Shown: positions 28,792 to 38,667, numbered from the stretch's first letter. The stretch is 64,000 nucleotides of DNA from Burkholderiales bacterium (GCA_019749945.1 JAIEPF010000008.1:54516-118515), one strand, 5' to 3'. Notes: generated by a model from the sequence alone, not told the origin. Numbers and translations: made by a program.

Positions 28792-29687
28792 GCCCTTCTC
28801 ATGATTTGCACAAACACTTCTTCAAGATCGGGCTGCATGATCTCCATTTCCTGCACGGTCACACCCGCCTCGCGCAGCGCCGCCATCACCCGCTCCACTT
28901 CCGCGTATTCCGGGAGTGCCAGGCGGATCGCGCCGTCGTCGCGCCGCTCCGCCACCAGCGCCTCGAGCTGCTGCGGCAGCGCGCCGCCCAGCCGCAGTTC
29001 GACATAACAGCCGGAATGCAGGCGCAGCAGGTTTTCGGTCTTGTCGAGCGCCACGATGCGCCCCTGTTTCAACATCGCCACCCGGCCGCACAAGGCCTCG
29101 GCTTCTTCCAGGTAATGCGTGGTCAGCACAATGGTGTGGCCGTCGCGATTGAGGCGGCGGATGAAGCGCCACAGCGCCTGGCGCAGTTCGACGTCGACGC
29201 CGGCGGTGGGTTCGTCGAGCACGATCACCGGCGGTTTGTGCACCAGCGCCTGCGCCACCAGCACGCGCCGCTTCATGCCGCCGGACAGCGCGCGCATGTT
29301 GGTGTCGGCCTTGTCGCTCAAGTCGAGATTGGCGATGACTTCGTCGATCCACACCCGGTTGTCGCCGAGGCCGAAATAACCCGACTGGATGGTCAGCGCC
29401 TCGCGCACCGTGAAAAAAGGATCAAACACCAGTTCCTGCGGCACCACACCCAGCGCGCGCCGCGCTTCGCGGTACGCCGCGCTGACGTCATGGCCCATGA
29501 TCCGCGCCGTGCCGCTGCTCGGCCGCGTCAATCCGGCAAGAATGCTGATCAGCGTGGTTTTGCCGGCGCCGTTGGGGCCGAGCAGGCCGAAAAATTCGCC
29601 CGGATCGACACTCAGGCTGACGCCCGCCAGCGCCTGCAGGTTGCCGTAGCGCTTGGTGACATCAGTGACTTCAATGGCAGGGGTCAT
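28788..29687 (-). CDS. ABC transporter ATP-binding protein, YadG-like
   Basis: The nucleotide-binding partner of the YadH-like permease. Walker [11 protein letters not shown] (~36-45), signature ALSGGMKRRV (~133), Walker B VIVLDEPTAGVD (~158) and H-loop LTTHYLEEAE are intact. A ~80-residue C-terminal extension follows, usual for the DrrA/NodI/YadG group. The ATPase precedes its permease in transcription order. Confidence 0.92.
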   Translation of the reverse strand: MTPAIEVTDVTKRYGNLQALAGVSLSVDPGEFFGLLGPNGAGKTTLISILAGLTRPSSGTARIMGHDVSAAYREARRALGVVPQELVFDPFFTVREALTIQSGYFGLGDNRVWIDEVIANLDLSDKADTNMRALSGGMKRRVLVAQALVHKPPVIVLDEPTAGVDVELRQALWRFIRRLNRDGHTIVLTTHYLEEAEALCGRVAMLKQGRIVALDKTENLLRLHSGCYVELRLGGALPQQLEALVAERRDDGAIRLALPEYAEVERVMAALREAGVTVQEMEIMQPDLEEVFVQIMRRA

Positions 29688-29729
29688 ACCCGATATGGAA
29701 ACGAGCAGCGGATGAATCCGCGCAACCCG

Positions 29730-30011
29730 CTATTCCGCGCTCACGATTTCCGTGACGCCGTAGAGCCTGGCCAGGCTGGTGAGATTGTCCGGAAGATTGA
29801 CGTAGCGGATGCGGCGATTGGCCGCCAGGGCCGCGCGCCGCCATTCAAACAACAGGCTGACCGCGGCGGAGTCGACTTCGGTGACCGCGGAGAGGTCGAG
29901 CGTGGTTTCCGCTTCGGTGAACAGGCGCAGGCCTTCTTCGCGCAGCGCCAGCGCGTTCTCCAGATTGACGGCGCCCTTCAGCGTGCAGCGCCCGGCATTG
30001 CACTCGATCAT
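29730..30011 (-). CDS. mlaB: MlaB, STAS-domain subunit of the phospholipid transporter
   Basis: A 93-residue STAS protein with DLSAVTEVDSAAVSLLFEW, the conserved DxSxxxxxDSA phospho-acceptor-like loop. In E. coli MlaB binds MlaF and stabilises the MlaFEDB complex. Its ATG overlaps the mlaC stop (ATGA), confirming the operon. Confidence 0.92.
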   Translation of the reverse strand: MIECNAGRCTLKGAVNLENALALREEGLRLFTEAETTLDLSAVTEVDSAAVSLLFEWRRAALAANRRIRYVNLPDNLTSLARLYGVTEIVSAE

Positions 30012-30634
30012 CTTGCCGATTGACCCGCAACCAAAGTGCGGTTTTTTTCGCGCAGGGTCTTGATCAGCCCGTCCATGCCGTTTTTCTGGATCTCGGTGTT
30101 GAAGGTGCTGCGGTAACTCTCGACCAGGCTGATGCCGCCGATCTTGACGTTGTAGACCTTCCAGCCGGCATCGGTTTTTTCCATGCCGTAATCGACCTGC
30201 ACCGGTTCGCCGCCGCCCGACTGGCGCACCAGAGAACGCACCAGCACATCGGTGTCATCGGACGCGAGTTTGAGCGGACGGTATTCGATTTTCTGGTCCT
30301 TGTAGAGCAGCAGCGACGCGGTGTAGGTCTGCACCAGCAGCGCGCGGAATTCCGCGACCAGCGCCTTGCGCTGCTCGGGGTTCGCCGCGCTCCAGTTTTT
30401 GCCCAGCGCGAGTTGCGCCATGCCGGCGAAATTGAAATGCGGCGCGATCTTGCTTTCGATCAGTTCACGCGCTTTTTTCTGGTCACCGGCCTGGATCGCC
30501 TTGTCGCTGCGCAAGGCCGCCAGCACCTCATCGGTCACACTGCGTGCCAGCGCATCAGGCGCCACCAGCGCTTCGGCTGCATGCGCGATCCCGGTAAAAA
30601 ACGAAAATATCAATAAAAACAATAACTTATGCAT
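30008..30634 (-). CDS. mlaC: MlaC, periplasmic phospholipid shuttle
   Basis: A periplasmic carrier between the outer-membrane MlaA complex and MlaFEDB. The signal peptide is MHKLLFLLIFSFFTGIAHA. The body contains HFNFAGMAQLALGKNW (the MlaC-family ...F...A..aLG..W motif), DTDVLVRSLVRQSGGGEPVQVDY and YRSTFNTEIQKNGMDGLI. The 208 residues are normal. The first codons coincide with a copy of the dispersed AT-rich motif. Confidence 0.94.
   Translation of the reverse strand: MHKLLFLLIFSFFTGIAHAAEALVAPDALARSVTDEVLAALRSDKAIQAGDQKKARELIESKIAPHFNFAGMAQLALGKNWSAANPEQRKALVAEFRALLVQTYTASLLLYKDQKIEYRPLKLASDDTDVLVRSLVRQSGGGEPVQVDYGMEKTDAGWKVYNVKIGGISLVESYRSTFNTEIQKNGMDGLIKTLREKNRTLVAGQSAR
30610..30630 (+). 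repeat. AT-rich dispersed ~20-mer, copy at the mlaC 5' end
   Basis: Reads TCAATAAAAACAATAACTTA plus one T, 20/21 identical to the copy at 50784-50804. It overlaps the signal-peptide codons of mlaC. Confidence 0.45.
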
Positions 30635-30720
30635 ATTTCACTCCATTAAACTGCGATGTATCCACCCTACGCAGCACTGTGGATTTTCCACTCATCACTC
30701 ATTACTCATCACTTATCACT

Positions 30721-31194
30721 TTATTTTTTAGCCGGCTCACCCTCGGCCGCCTTGTCGAACAGGAACTGGCTGATCAGTTTTTCCAGCACCACCGCCGACT
30801 GCGTCAGGCGGATATTGTCGCCCGCCTTCAGCATCTGTTCGTCACCGCCGCCCTCGAGGCCGACGTACTGTTCACCGAGCAGGCCCGAGGTCAGGATCGA
30901 GGCCGTGGTGTCCTTGGGAAACTTGTAATTCTGTTCGATCGCCAGGGTCACCTTGGCCGTGAAACGCTCGTTGTTGAATGTAATCGAGGTCACCCGCCCG
31001 ACGACCACGCCGGCGCTTTTCACCGGCGCGCGCGGTTTCAGTCCGCCGATATTGTCGAAGTTGGCGGTGAGCTGATAAGTCTCGCCGCCGCCCAGGCTCG
31101 ACATGTTGCCGACCTTGAACGCCAGGATCACCAGCGCGGCCATGCCCGCGACCACGAACAGACCCACCCATAAATCCAGCATTGAACGTTCCAT
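30721..31194 (-). CDS. mlaD: MlaD, MCE-domain subunit
   Basis: The membrane-anchored MCE ring subunit that binds phospholipid. One N-terminal helix (LDLWVGLFVVAGMAALVILAF) is followed by the MCE domain (YQLTANFDNIGGLKPRAPVK...GVVVGRV) and a short charged tail. The 157-159 residues are typical of proteobacterial MlaD. I start at MERSMLDLW; an ATG two codons upstream is possible. It follows mlaE by ~15 nt. Confidence 0.95.
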   Translation of the reverse strand: MERSMLDLWVGLFVVAGMAALVILAFKVGNMSSLGGGETYQLTANFDNIGGLKPRAPVKSAGVVVGRVTSITFNNERFTAKVTLAIEQNYKFPKDTTASILTSGLLGEQYVGLEGGGDEQMLKAGDNIRLTQSAVVLEKLISQFLFDKAAEGEPAKK

Positions 31195-31214
31195 AATCAA
31201 GCACCTTTGTAAAT

Positions 31215-32009
31215 CTAAATACCCCTGAACATGAAGGAGGTCAGGATGAAATCCAGCGCCAGCACCGCCAGCGACGAAGTTACCACGGTGCGCGTCGTCG
31301 CGCCCGAAACGCCTTCCGCGGTTGGCGGCGCGTCATAACCCTCGAACAGCGCGATCCAGGTGATGGCGACGCCGAAGACAAAACTCTTGATCACGCCGTT
31401 GACGATGTCCTCACGGATATCAACCGCGCTCTGCATCTGCGACCAGAACGAGCCCTCGTCGACGCCGATCAGCACCACGCCGACGACATAACCGCCGAAC
31501 ACGCCCATCGCGCTGAACATCGCCGCCAGCAGCGGCATCGACAGCACGCCGGCCCAGAACCGCGGCGCCACCACGCGCGCAATCGGATCGACCGCCATCA
31601 TTTCCATCGCCGACAGCTGCTCGGTGGCCTTCATCAGTCCGATCTCGGCGGTCATCGCCGAACCGGCACGGCTGGCAAACAGCAACGCCGACACCACCGG
31701 CCCCAGTTCGCGCACCAGCGACAGCGCGACCAGCACGCCGAGCGCCGATTCGGAGCCGTAGGTGGTCAATGTCTGGTAACCCTGCAGGCCGAGCACCATG
31801 CCGACGAACAGCCCGGACACCAGGATGATGACCATCGACAGCACGCCGGTGTAATAGAGTTCGCGCACGATCAGCCGCGGCCGCGCAAAGCTGGTGCCCG
31901 AATGCGCCAGCGTCAGCCCGATGAAACGCGCGGCGTAACCGAGGCGCAGCACATTGTCGATGGCATTGGCGCCGATGCTGCGTATTGAAGGCAGGCTTCT
32001 ATGCGGCAC
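31215..32009 (-). CDS. mlaE: MlaE, permease of the phospholipid transporter
   Basis: An inner-membrane permease with five or six helices. Landmarks are [41 protein letters not shown] (position ~105-128) and [22 protein letters not shown], the conserved core of the family. The 264 residues fit. The start overlaps the mlaF stop by about 10 nt. Confidence 0.95.
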   Translation of the reverse strand: MPHRSLPSIRSIGANAIDNVLRLGYAARFIGLTLAHSGTSFARPRLIVRELYYTGVLSMVIILVSGLFVGMVLGLQGYQTLTTYGSESALGVLVALSLVRELGPVVSALLFASRAGSAMTAEIGLMKATEQLSAMEMMAVDPIARVVAPRFWAGVLSMPLLAAMFSAMGVFGGYVVGVVLIGVDEGSFWSQMQSAVDIREDIVNGVIKSFVFGVAITWIALFEGYDAPPTAEGVSGATTRTVVTSSLAVLALDFILTSFMFRGI

Positions 32010-32814
32010 GCCGCCCCCCCAGTTTCAGTTCGGCCGCGTAATCACCGCTCGGGTACTGATAGGCCACCGGGCCCTCGGCATCACCATTGACGAACTGTCG
32101 CACCAGCGGATCGGTGTTGGCGCGCAGTTCTTCCGGCGTGCCGTGCGCCTTCATCTTGCCGTCGGACAGGTAATAGACATAATCCACCACGTCGAGCGCC
32201 TCCTGCACGTCGTGCGTCACCACCAGCGAGGTGGTGCCCAGCGTGTCGTTCAATTCGCGCACCAGGTTGGCGATCACGCCCAGCGAAATCGGATCGAGCC
32301 CGGTAAACGGCTCGTCATACATCATGATCATCGGGTCGAGCGCAATCGCCCGCGCCAGCGCCACCCGCCGCGCCATGCCGCCCGACAGTTCCGCCGGCAT
32401 CAGCTTGTGCGCGCCGCGCAAGCCCACCGCGTGCAATTTCATCATCACCAGATCGCGGATCATGCTTTCCGGCAGCTTGGCATGTTCGCGCATCTGGAAG
32501 GCCACGTTGTCGTACACCGACAGATCGGTGAACAGGGCGCCGAACTGGAACAGCATGCCCATGCGGCGACGCATCCGGTAAATGCCCTGTTGATCCAGCG
32601 TGCTGGTGCACTGCCCGTCCACCCAGACCTCGCCGGAAGTCGGCTTCATCACGCCACCGATCAGGCGCAGCAGCGTGGTCTTGCCCGAACCGCTGATGCC
32701 CATCAGCGCCACGACCTTGCCGCGCGGGATGGTCATGTTGATGCCGGTGAGTATGGGACGCCGCCCGTAGGCGAAATTGACGTCCTTGATTTCAATCAGG
32801 TTTGCGGAGGGCAC
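31999..32814 (-). CDS. mlaF: MlaF, ATPase of the phospholipid transporter
   Basis: Powers lipid movement between the membranes. Walker [10 protein letters not shown] is near 37-45, signature [13 protein letters not shown], Walker [15 protein letters not shown] and a normal H-loop [10 protein letters not shown]. The C-terminal tail is Arg/Ala-rich. First gene of mlaFEDCB, with a plausible promoter 30-60 nt upstream. A plus-strand paralogue with a Tyr H-loop lies at 25.3-26.1 kb. Confidence 0.95.
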   Translation of the reverse strand: MPSANLIEIKDVNFAYGRRPILTGINMTIPRGKVVALMGISGSGKTTLLRLIGGVMKPTSGEVWVDGQCTSTLDQQGIYRMRRRMGMLFQFGALFTDLSVYDNVAFQMREHAKLPESMIRDLVMMKLHAVGLRGAHKLMPAELSGGMARRVALARAIALDPMIMMYDEPFTGLDPISLGVIANLVRELNDTLGTTSLVVTHDVQEALDVVDYVYYLSDGKMKAHGTPEELRANTDPLVRQFVNGDAEGPVAYQYPSGDYAAELKLGGRRAA

Positions 32815-32847
32815 GGAGGGCCGGTTGATGCCGGAAATAAAGTGCGG

Positions 32848-32876
32848 ATTCTAAACGAGAACGTCACTGCAACCAA
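32848..32876 (-). promoter_or_regulatory. Possible mlaF operon promoter
   Basis: On the minus strand, -35 TTGGTT (32871-32876, weak, 3 of 6), a 17-nt spacer and -10 TAGAAT (32848-32853, 5 of 6). The predicted start is about 27 nt before the mlaF ATG. Confidence 0.3.
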
Positions 32877-32941
32877 ACCACCCGCTTCGTCGCCCGGCGC
32901 GGTTGTTTACCCCTGCCGGAGTTTCCGCTAAGTTACGCCGC

Positions 32942-33679
32942 ATGTCGGCACCCGCTCTGCGCATCAGCAAGCTGCACAAATCCTATGGCAAGGCTGTCGC
33001 GCTGGCCGATTTGTCGCTGGAAATCGCCGCCGGGGAGTTTTTCGGCCTGGTCGGCGCCAACGGCGCGGGCAAAACGACACTGATCAAATGTGCGCTCGAT
33101 TTCTGCGACATCCAGTCCGGCACGATCGAAATTTACGGCATCCCGCACCGCCAGACCGCCGCGCGCAGCCGCCTCGGCTTCCTGCCGGAACGTTTTGTAC
33201 CGCCGCATTACCTGAACGGCCGCGACTTCCTGCGTTATCTCGGCGAACTGCATCACCGGCCTTACGACGAAGCACTGGCGCGCGCCAAGTTCGCGGCGCT
33301 CGAACTCGACGCCAGCGCCCTCGACAAACCGGTGCGCGCCTACTCCAAGGGCATGACGCAGAAACTCGGCCTCGCCGCCTGCCTGCTTTCGGCCAAGGAC
33401 ATGCTGATCCTCGATGAACCGACCAGCGGCCTCGATCCCAAGGCGCGGGCACTGTTGAAGCGCGAGCTGAAGGCCCAGCATGACGCCGGGCGCACCGTGC
33501 TGATGACCACGCATGCGCTGCACGACGTCGGTGAAATGTGCAGCCGCATGGCGGTGGTGCATCGCGGACAGCTGCGTTTTGCCGGCACGCCCGCGGAATT
33601 CATCGCGCGCCACCGCAGCGCCGACCTCGAGCAGGCCTATCTCGCCTGTATTGCCGACGATCCGCTTGCGGCTGCCTGA
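32942..33679 (+). CDS. ABC transporter ATP-binding protein (orphan; partner probably at 49.2 kb)
   Basis: A 245-residue exporter ATPase. Walker A GANGAGKTT is near 38, signature AYSKGMTQKLGLA, Walker B MLILDEPTSGLDPKA and H-loop MTTHALHDVGE. No permease is adjacent. The nearest ABC-2-type membrane protein on the same strand without an ATPase is at 49184-49960, across the pilus locus. The start is the ATG giving MSAPALRISKLHKSYG. The substrate is unknown; it could relate to pilus or envelope assembly. Confidence 0.9.
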   Translation: MSAPALRISKLHKSYGKAVALADLSLEIAAGEFFGLVGANGAGKTTLIKCALDFCDIQSGTIEIYGIPHRQTAARSRLGFLPERFVPPHYLNGRDFLRYLGELHHRPYDEALARAKFAALELDASALDKPVRAYSKGMTQKLGLAACLLSAKDMLILDEPTSGLDPKARALLKRELKAQHDAGRTVLMTTHALHDVGEMCSRMAVVHRGQLRFAGTPAEFIARHRSADLEQAYLACIADDPLAAA

Positions 33680-33775
33680 GCCCTGAACCGCGGCAGTAGC
33701 GCGGTATCAAGGCCTTCCGCAATCTGGCACAATGCCCAATAATTTCAGCAGCTTAGAATATTTTTGGACAAACGC

Positions 33776-35203
33776 ATGGCGGATCCGGCAAAACCCGAAC
33801 TCCTGATCGTCGACGATGATCCCGCGATCATCGACACCCTGAGTTATGTCCTCGGCAGCGATTTCACCGTGATCACCGCGGAATCGCGGCCGCATGCCAA
33901 AGCCCTGCTGCGCCAGCGCGACTCACCGCCGCAACTGGCGCTGATCGACCTCGGCCTGCCGCCGCGGCCGCACCGGCCCGACGAGGGTTTCCAGCTCATC
34001 GCCGAACTGATCGCCGCGGCGCCGACGATGAAAATCATCGTGCTCTCCGGGCAGAACGACGAAGCCAACGCCCGCCACGCACGCACGCTGGGCGCCATCG
34101 ATTTTGTCGCCAAACCGGCGGAACCCGCGCAACTGAAGGTGCTGCTCAAGCAGGCGCTCAGTGTCAGCTCCGCCGAAACCGGCAGCGTCGCGACCGGGCT
34201 GCTCGGCAACAGCCCGCCGATGCAGAAACTGCGCCAGCAGATCACGCAGTTCGCCGACGCCCCGTTTCCGGTGCTGATCGAGGGCGAATCGGGCAGCGGC
34301 AAGGAACTGGTCGCACAGGCGCTGCACAAACAAAGCCGCCGCGCCGGCAAACCCTTTCTCGCGCTGAACTGCGCGGCGATTGCGCCGACGCTGGTCGAGC
34401 CGACGCTGTTCGGTTACGCCAAGGGCGCCTTCACCGGCGCTGTCACCGCGCGCGCCGGTTATTTCGAGGATGCAGTCGATTCGACGCTGTTCCTCGACGA
34501 AATCGGCGAATTGCCGCTGGAACTTCAGGCGAAACTGCTGCGCGTGCTCGAAAACGGCGAATTCCAGCGCGTCGGCGAAACCCAGAGCCGGGTCTCCAAC
34601 GCACGCGTGGTCGCGGCGACCAACCGCGACATGCGCAATGAAATCCGCCACAACAACTTCCGCGCCGATCTCTATCACCGGCTGTCGGTGTTCACCATCA
34701 ATGTGCCTTCGCTGCGCGACCTCGGCGAAGACAAACAGCTGCTGCTCGATCATTACCGCCAGTTTTATGCCGCCCAGATCAGCGCGCAGGCGGTCGAACT
34801 CGACCCTGATGCGCTGCGCCTGTGGCGCGAATATCCCTTCCCCGGCAACGTCCGCGAACTGCGCAACATCGTGATCCGGCTTTGCACCAAATATGCCGGC
34901 ACCCGCATCACCCCCGACCTGCTGCAAAGCGAACTCGACCGCGAAAGCCTGGTGCCCGCCGGCGCCGGCATGCCCTCCCTCTCCGACGACAGCGTGCTGC
35001 TCGACGCGGCGCGCCGGCAACTCGAGGCCGACCCCGACTTCAGTCTGGATGAAGTGCTGAAGCGCTGGGAACGCGGCTTCGTCGAAGCCGCGCTGGCATT
35101 GACCAACGGCAACCTGTCGCAGGCGGCGAAACGCCTCGGCGTCCACCGCACCACGCTCTACAGCCGCATGCAGTCCCACGGCGAAACCGGCGAGAACAAA
35201 TAA
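33776..35203 (+). CDS. Sigma-54-dependent response regulator
   Basis: An NtrC-family activator, 475 residues. Receiver: acidic cluster VDDDP at 12-16 and phospho-acceptor Asp58 in ALIDLGLP. AAA+ domain: Walker A GESGSGKE, the sigma-54-contacting loop KGAFTGA and Walker B-type LFLDEIGELP. A Fis-type helix-turn-helix (SQAAKRLGVHRTTLYSRM) is at the C-terminus. It lies directly before the pilus genes. A convergent histidine kinase closes the cluster at 47.4 kb, and the pilin at 50.9 kb has a -24/-12 promoter, so this is the likely pilus activator. An upstream TTG start is possible. Confidence 0.93.
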   Translation: MADPAKPELLIVDDDPAIIDTLSYVLGSDFTVITAESRPHAKALLRQRDSPPQLALIDLGLPPRPHRPDEGFQLIAELIAAAPTMKIIVLSGQNDEANARHARTLGAIDFVAKPAEPAQLKVLLKQALSVSSAETGSVATGLLGNSPPMQKLRQQITQFADAPFPVLIEGESGSGKELVAQALHKQSRRAGKPFLALNCAAIAPTLVEPTLFGYAKGAFTGAVTARAGYFEDAVDSTLFLDEIGELPLELQAKLLRVLENGEFQRVGETQSRVSNARVVAATNRDMRNEIRHNNFRADLYHRLSVFTINVPSLRDLGEDKQLLLDHYRQFYAAQISAQAVELDPDALRLWREYPFPGNVRELRNIVIRLCTKYAGTRITPDLLQSELDRESLVPAGAGMPSLSDDSVLLDAARRQLEADPDFSLDEVLKRWERGFVEAALALTNGNLSQAAKRLGVHRTTLYSRMQSHGETGENK

Positions 35204-35205
35204 CC

Positions 35206-36717
35206 ATGTACTACGAGCACTTCGGACTGACCCAGGCGCCGTTCAAGATCACGCCGAACACCGATTTCTTTTTTGGCGGCGGCAACCGCGGCCCGATCCT
35301 CGAGGCACTGATTTACGCGATCACCCAGGGCGAGGGCATCGTCAAGGTCACCGGCGAGGTCGGCAGCGGCAAAACCATGCTCTGCAGCATGCTGCAGAGC
35401 CGGCTGCCGCAACAGGTGGAGACGGTTTATCTGGCCAACCCCAGCGTCTCACCCGAGGAAATCCTCCACGCCATCGCCTTCGAGATGCAACTCGACATCA
35501 CCCGCGACGCAAGCCGGCTGGTGGTCATGCACGCGATCCAGGACTATCTGCTCAAACGCCATGCCGAGGGCAAACGCGTGGTGCTGTTCGTCGAGGAATC
35601 GCAGGGCATGCCGATCGAAACGCTGGAGGAAATCCGCCTGCTGTCTAACCTTGAAACCAAGTCCGACAAACTGCTGCAGATCGTGCTCTTCGGCCAGCCC
35701 GAACTCGACGACAACCTGCGCGAGAACCGCATCCGCCAGCTGAAGGAGCGCATCACCCACAGCTTCCGGCTGGAACCGCTGAGCGCGCAGGAAACCCGCG
35801 AATACCTGATGTTCCGCCTGCGCGCCGCCGGTTACCGCGGCCCCGACCTCTTTACCGATGCCATCGTCCGCGAAATCGCGCGCATCTCCGGCGGTCTGAC
35901 CCGGCGCATCAACCTGATCACCGACAAGGCGCTGCTCGCCGCCTTTTCCGAAAACACCCACAGCATCCGCCAGAAACACATCGACGCCGCGGTTCGCGAC
36001 AGCGAATTTGCGCAAAAACATCCGGCTCCCGCGACGCGCGCGCACCTGATCCCCGGCCTCGCGCTGCTCGGCGTGGGGATGGCCGCGGGTGCGGCGCTGT
36101 ACGCGGTATTGGGCGCCGGCAACAAACCCGGTGCCCCCGAATCTGCCCTAAGCGCAGCGGCTCCCACCACCGCCCCTGCGCCCCCGGCGGCGGCGATTCC
36201 GGCAACCCCGGTCGCCCCCGGTGAAACTGAAAAAAATTCAATAAAAACAAATACTTATGAAAAAACCGCGGCAGTGCCCGCAGCAACGCCCAGCGTCACG
36301 TCAACACCTGTTGCCGCTGCCGCGACACCTGCAGCCGCTGCGCCGGCGCCAAACACAGCGGCGCCCGCCGGCAACAGCGCGCTGCTGCTCGAAAACCGGC
36401 TGGCCGCCACCACGGCCTGGCTGGCGGAAGCCAAGCCGCAGACTTACACCATCCAGTTGCTCGGATCGAGCGACGACCAACAGCTTAACCAACATCTCAA
36501 ATTCCTCTCTAACATCATTGAAATTAATAGTCTTTTTGTGTATCGTACGGTCGCTAAAGGTGCGCCGGCACTGACCGTGGTCTGGGGCAGTTTCGACAGC
36601 CAGAGTGAAGCCCGTGAGGCCATGGCAAAATTACCGCCATTCCTCAAAGCTTACCGGCCGCTGCTGCGCACCGTGCAGGGGATCAAAGCGGAAGTCCGGG
36701 ACCAGAAAGCATCGTGA
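35206..36717 (+). CDS. mshM: MshM/ExeA-like AAA+ ATPase with SPOR domain
   Basis: Pilus-associated ATPase. It begins MYYEHFGLTQAPFKITPN-TD, the hallmark of the ExeA/MshM group; Walker A GEVGSGKT is at 50-57 and Walker B VVLFVEESQ follows. One helix near residue 285 (LIPGLALLGVGMAAGAALYAV) anchors it. A Pro/Ala-rich periplasmic linker then leads to a C-terminal SPOR-like domain (TYTIQLLGSSDDQQLNQHL..., VVWGSFDSQSEAREAM) that should bind denuded peptidoglycan. The linker contains a copy of the AT-rich repeat. It starts 2 nt after the regulator gene. Confidence 0.88.
   Translation: MYYEHFGLTQAPFKITPNTDFFFGGGNRGPILEALIYAITQGEGIVKVTGEVGSGKTMLCSMLQSRLPQQVETVYLANPSVSPEEILHAIAFEMQLDITRDASRLVVMHAIQDYLLKRHAEGKRVVLFVEESQGMPIETLEEIRLLSNLETKSDKLLQIVLFGQPELDDNLRENRIRQLKERITHSFRLEPLSAQETREYLMFRLRAAGYRGPDLFTDAIVREIARISGGLTRRINLITDKALLAAFSENTHSIRQKHIDAAVRDSEFAQKHPAPATRAHLIPGLALLGVGMAAGAALYAVLGAGNKPGAPESALSAAAPTTAPAPPAAAIPATPVAPGETEKNSIKTNTYEKTAAVPAATPSVTSTPVAAAATPAAAAPAPNTAAPAGNSALLLENRLAATTAWLAEAKPQTYTIQLLGSSDDQQLNQHLKFLSNIIEINSLFVYRTVAKGAPALTVVWGSFDSQSEAREAMAKLPPFLKAYRPLLRTVQGIKAEVRDQKAS
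36238..36258 (+). repeat. AT-rich dispersed ~20-mer, copy inside the mshM linker
   Basis: Reads TCAATAAAAACAAATACTTA plus T, 19/21 identical to the mlaC copy. It encodes SIKTNTY within an otherwise Ala/Pro-coding GC-rich linker. Confidence 0.45.
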
Positions 36718-36798
36718 CTGCGAGCGCCTGTTGATGTCTGCGATTTGATGTTGGCGAGACAAGCACAACCACCCGTGAGTCAGGGGAGAAAGCAAAAA

Positions 36799-38667
36799 AT
36801 GTCCGAGCGGTCGTCCGACCCGAGGCAGGCCATCGCGCAGGCTCGCCGGCAGGAAACCGGGAAGTGCAGCCGCGCAGCCGCCCTTGCGGTCGCCTGCGGC
36901 GCGGTGCTGTTTGCCGCAGGCTGCGCCCAGTTCCGTCCCAACGTTGCGCAATCCGAAGGACATATTGCGGCGTCTGCCGCAAAACCCGCGACCGCGCCCG
37001 AGATACCGCCGCCGGCGCGCGTGTCGACGCTGGTGCCGCCGCCCGTCGCGCAGGTCAAACCGCAGACCTACAGCGTGGTCGTGCATGAAGTGCCGGTGAA
37101 GGAACTGCTGCTGGCGCTGGCGCGCGACACCAAACGCAATATCGACATCCACCCCGGCATCAGCGGGCGGGTCAGCCTGAACGCGATCAACGAAACCCTG
37201 GAAGCCATCCTGGACCGGGTCTCGAAACAGGTCGACCTGCGCTACCGGATTGATGGCAACACCATCATTGCCTCGCCGGATTCGCCGTACATCAAGACCT
37301 ATCGCGTGAATTACGTCAACATTCAGCGCAACACCACGTCCACGACCGGCGCATCCGGCCAGCTGGCCAGCACCGGGCAGGGCGGTCAGGGCGGCTCGGC
37401 GGCAACCGGCGGCAACACCTCTAGCACCGTGGTCACCACCACCTCCAACTCCGATTTCTGGAAGCTGCTGGAACAATCGGTGCGCTCCATCCTGAATTCA
37501 TCGCTGCAGCAAAGCCAGTCGGCGGAAGCCCGGCAGGGCCGGCTTGAGCTCATCAAGCAGGAACAGGAAATGCGCACCAAGCAGATGGACGCCGCGAGCA
37601 AGGCCGGCCAGTCCGCTCCCGCACTGGCCAATTCACTGGCATCGCTGGGAACCGGCCAAACCAACACTGCCACCGCATCCCTGCTCCCCGATGACGTCAT
37701 CGTCAACCCGGTGGCGGGCACCATCACCATCAACGGCAACGAAAAACAGCATCAGCTGATCCAGGATTACCTGACCCAGGTCGAGCGCGGCGCGCAACGC
37801 CAGGTGCTGATTGAAGCCACCATCGTGGAAGTCACCCTGTCGGACAACTACCAGGGCGGCATCGACTGGAGCCGCCTGCCCGTGAGCGGCGGACTCTCTT
37901 TCAGCCAGCAGCTGCTGCGCGGATTCGGCACCGGCCTCACCCAGCTCGGCAACAATTTTTTCCAGGTCGGCTACACCAATCCGAACTCCGACGTCGGCAA
38001 CTTCAGCGCCACCGTAAAACTGCTGCAGGAATTCGGCAACACCCGGGTGCTGTCCAGCCCGAAACTGATGGTCCTGAACAACCAGACCGCGCTGCTCAAA
38101 GCCGTGGACAACCTGGTCTATTTTGAAATCCAGGCGCAATCCAACACCACGCAGGGTGTGGCCTCGACCACCTTCAACACCACCGCAAAAACCGTGGCGC
38201 TCGGCGTGGTGATGGGCGTAACCCCGCAGATCAACGATGACGGTCGGGTGTTGCTGACAGTGCGCCCCACCATCTCCCGCCTGCTGCGCTTCAAGAACGA
38301 CCCGAATCCCAGCCTGTGTGATGTCAACCGGCAGAACTGCGTCGCCAATCCGGTTCCTGAAATCCAGGTCCGGGAAATGGAATCGGTGCTGCAGATCGGC
38401 AACAACCAGACCATCATTCTGGGCGGCCTGATGCAGGACAATGTCCAGCGCAATCGCGAACAGATCCCGGGGGCCGACAAACTGGGGGACGCCGGGGAAC
38501 TGCTCCGCTTCCGTGACGAACGCGTCAGCAAAAGTGAACTGGTCATTTTCCTGCGTCCGACCGTAGTGCCCAACCCCTCGCTGGAAAGTGACGAACTGAA
38601 ATTCTTCCAGCGCTTCCTGCCCCAAGCCGATTCCACACCCGCACCCGCGCCCAAGCCTGCCCGATGA
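36799..38667 (+). CDS. mshL: MSHA-type pilus secretin MshL
   Basis: The outer-membrane secretin through which the pilus emerges. It has a lipoprotein signal with lipobox LFAAGC (~residue 39), an N-terminal secretin/STN-like domain (VPVKELLLALARDTKRNIDIHPGISG), a Ser/Thr/Gly-rich insertion, and the C-terminal secretin domain with VLSSPKLMVLNNQTALLKAV and QIGNNQTIILGGLMQDN. The ATG is preceded by GGGGAGAA. Its 622 residues fit MshL/PilQ short forms. Confidence 0.93.
   Translation: MSERSSDPRQAIAQARRQETGKCSRAAALAVACGAVLFAAGCAQFRPNVAQSEGHIAASAAKPATAPEIPPPARVSTLVPPPVAQVKPQTYSVVVHEVPVKELLLALARDTKRNIDIHPGISGRVSLNAINETLEAILDRVSKQVDLRYRIDGNTIIASPDSPYIKTYRVNYVNIQRNTTSTTGASGQLASTGQGGQGGSAATGGNTSSTVVTTTSNSDFWKLLEQSVRSILNSSLQQSQSAEARQGRLELIKQEQEMRTKQMDAASKAGQSAPALANSLASLGTGQTNTATASLLPDDVIVNPVAGTITINGNEKQHQLIQDYLTQVERGAQRQVLIEATIVEVTLSDNYQGGIDWSRLPVSGGLSFSQQLLRGFGTGLTQLGNNFFQVGYTNPNSDVGNFSATVKLLQEFGNTRVLSSPKLMVLNNQTALLKAVDNLVYFEIQAQSNTTQGVASTTFNTTAKTVALGVVMGVTPQINDDGRVLLTVRPTISRLLRFKNDPNPSLCDVNRQNCVANPVPEIQVREMESVLQIGNNQTIILGGLMQDNVQRNREQIPGADKLGDAGELLRFRDERVSKSELVIFLRPTVVPNPSLESDELKFFQRFLPQADSTPAPAPKPAR

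Noticed and set aside
33725..33740. TGGCAC upstream of the response-regulator gene as a second sigma-54 promoter
   Set aside because: The -24 half matches but the expected -12 TTGC is CCAA at the right spacing, so it fails.
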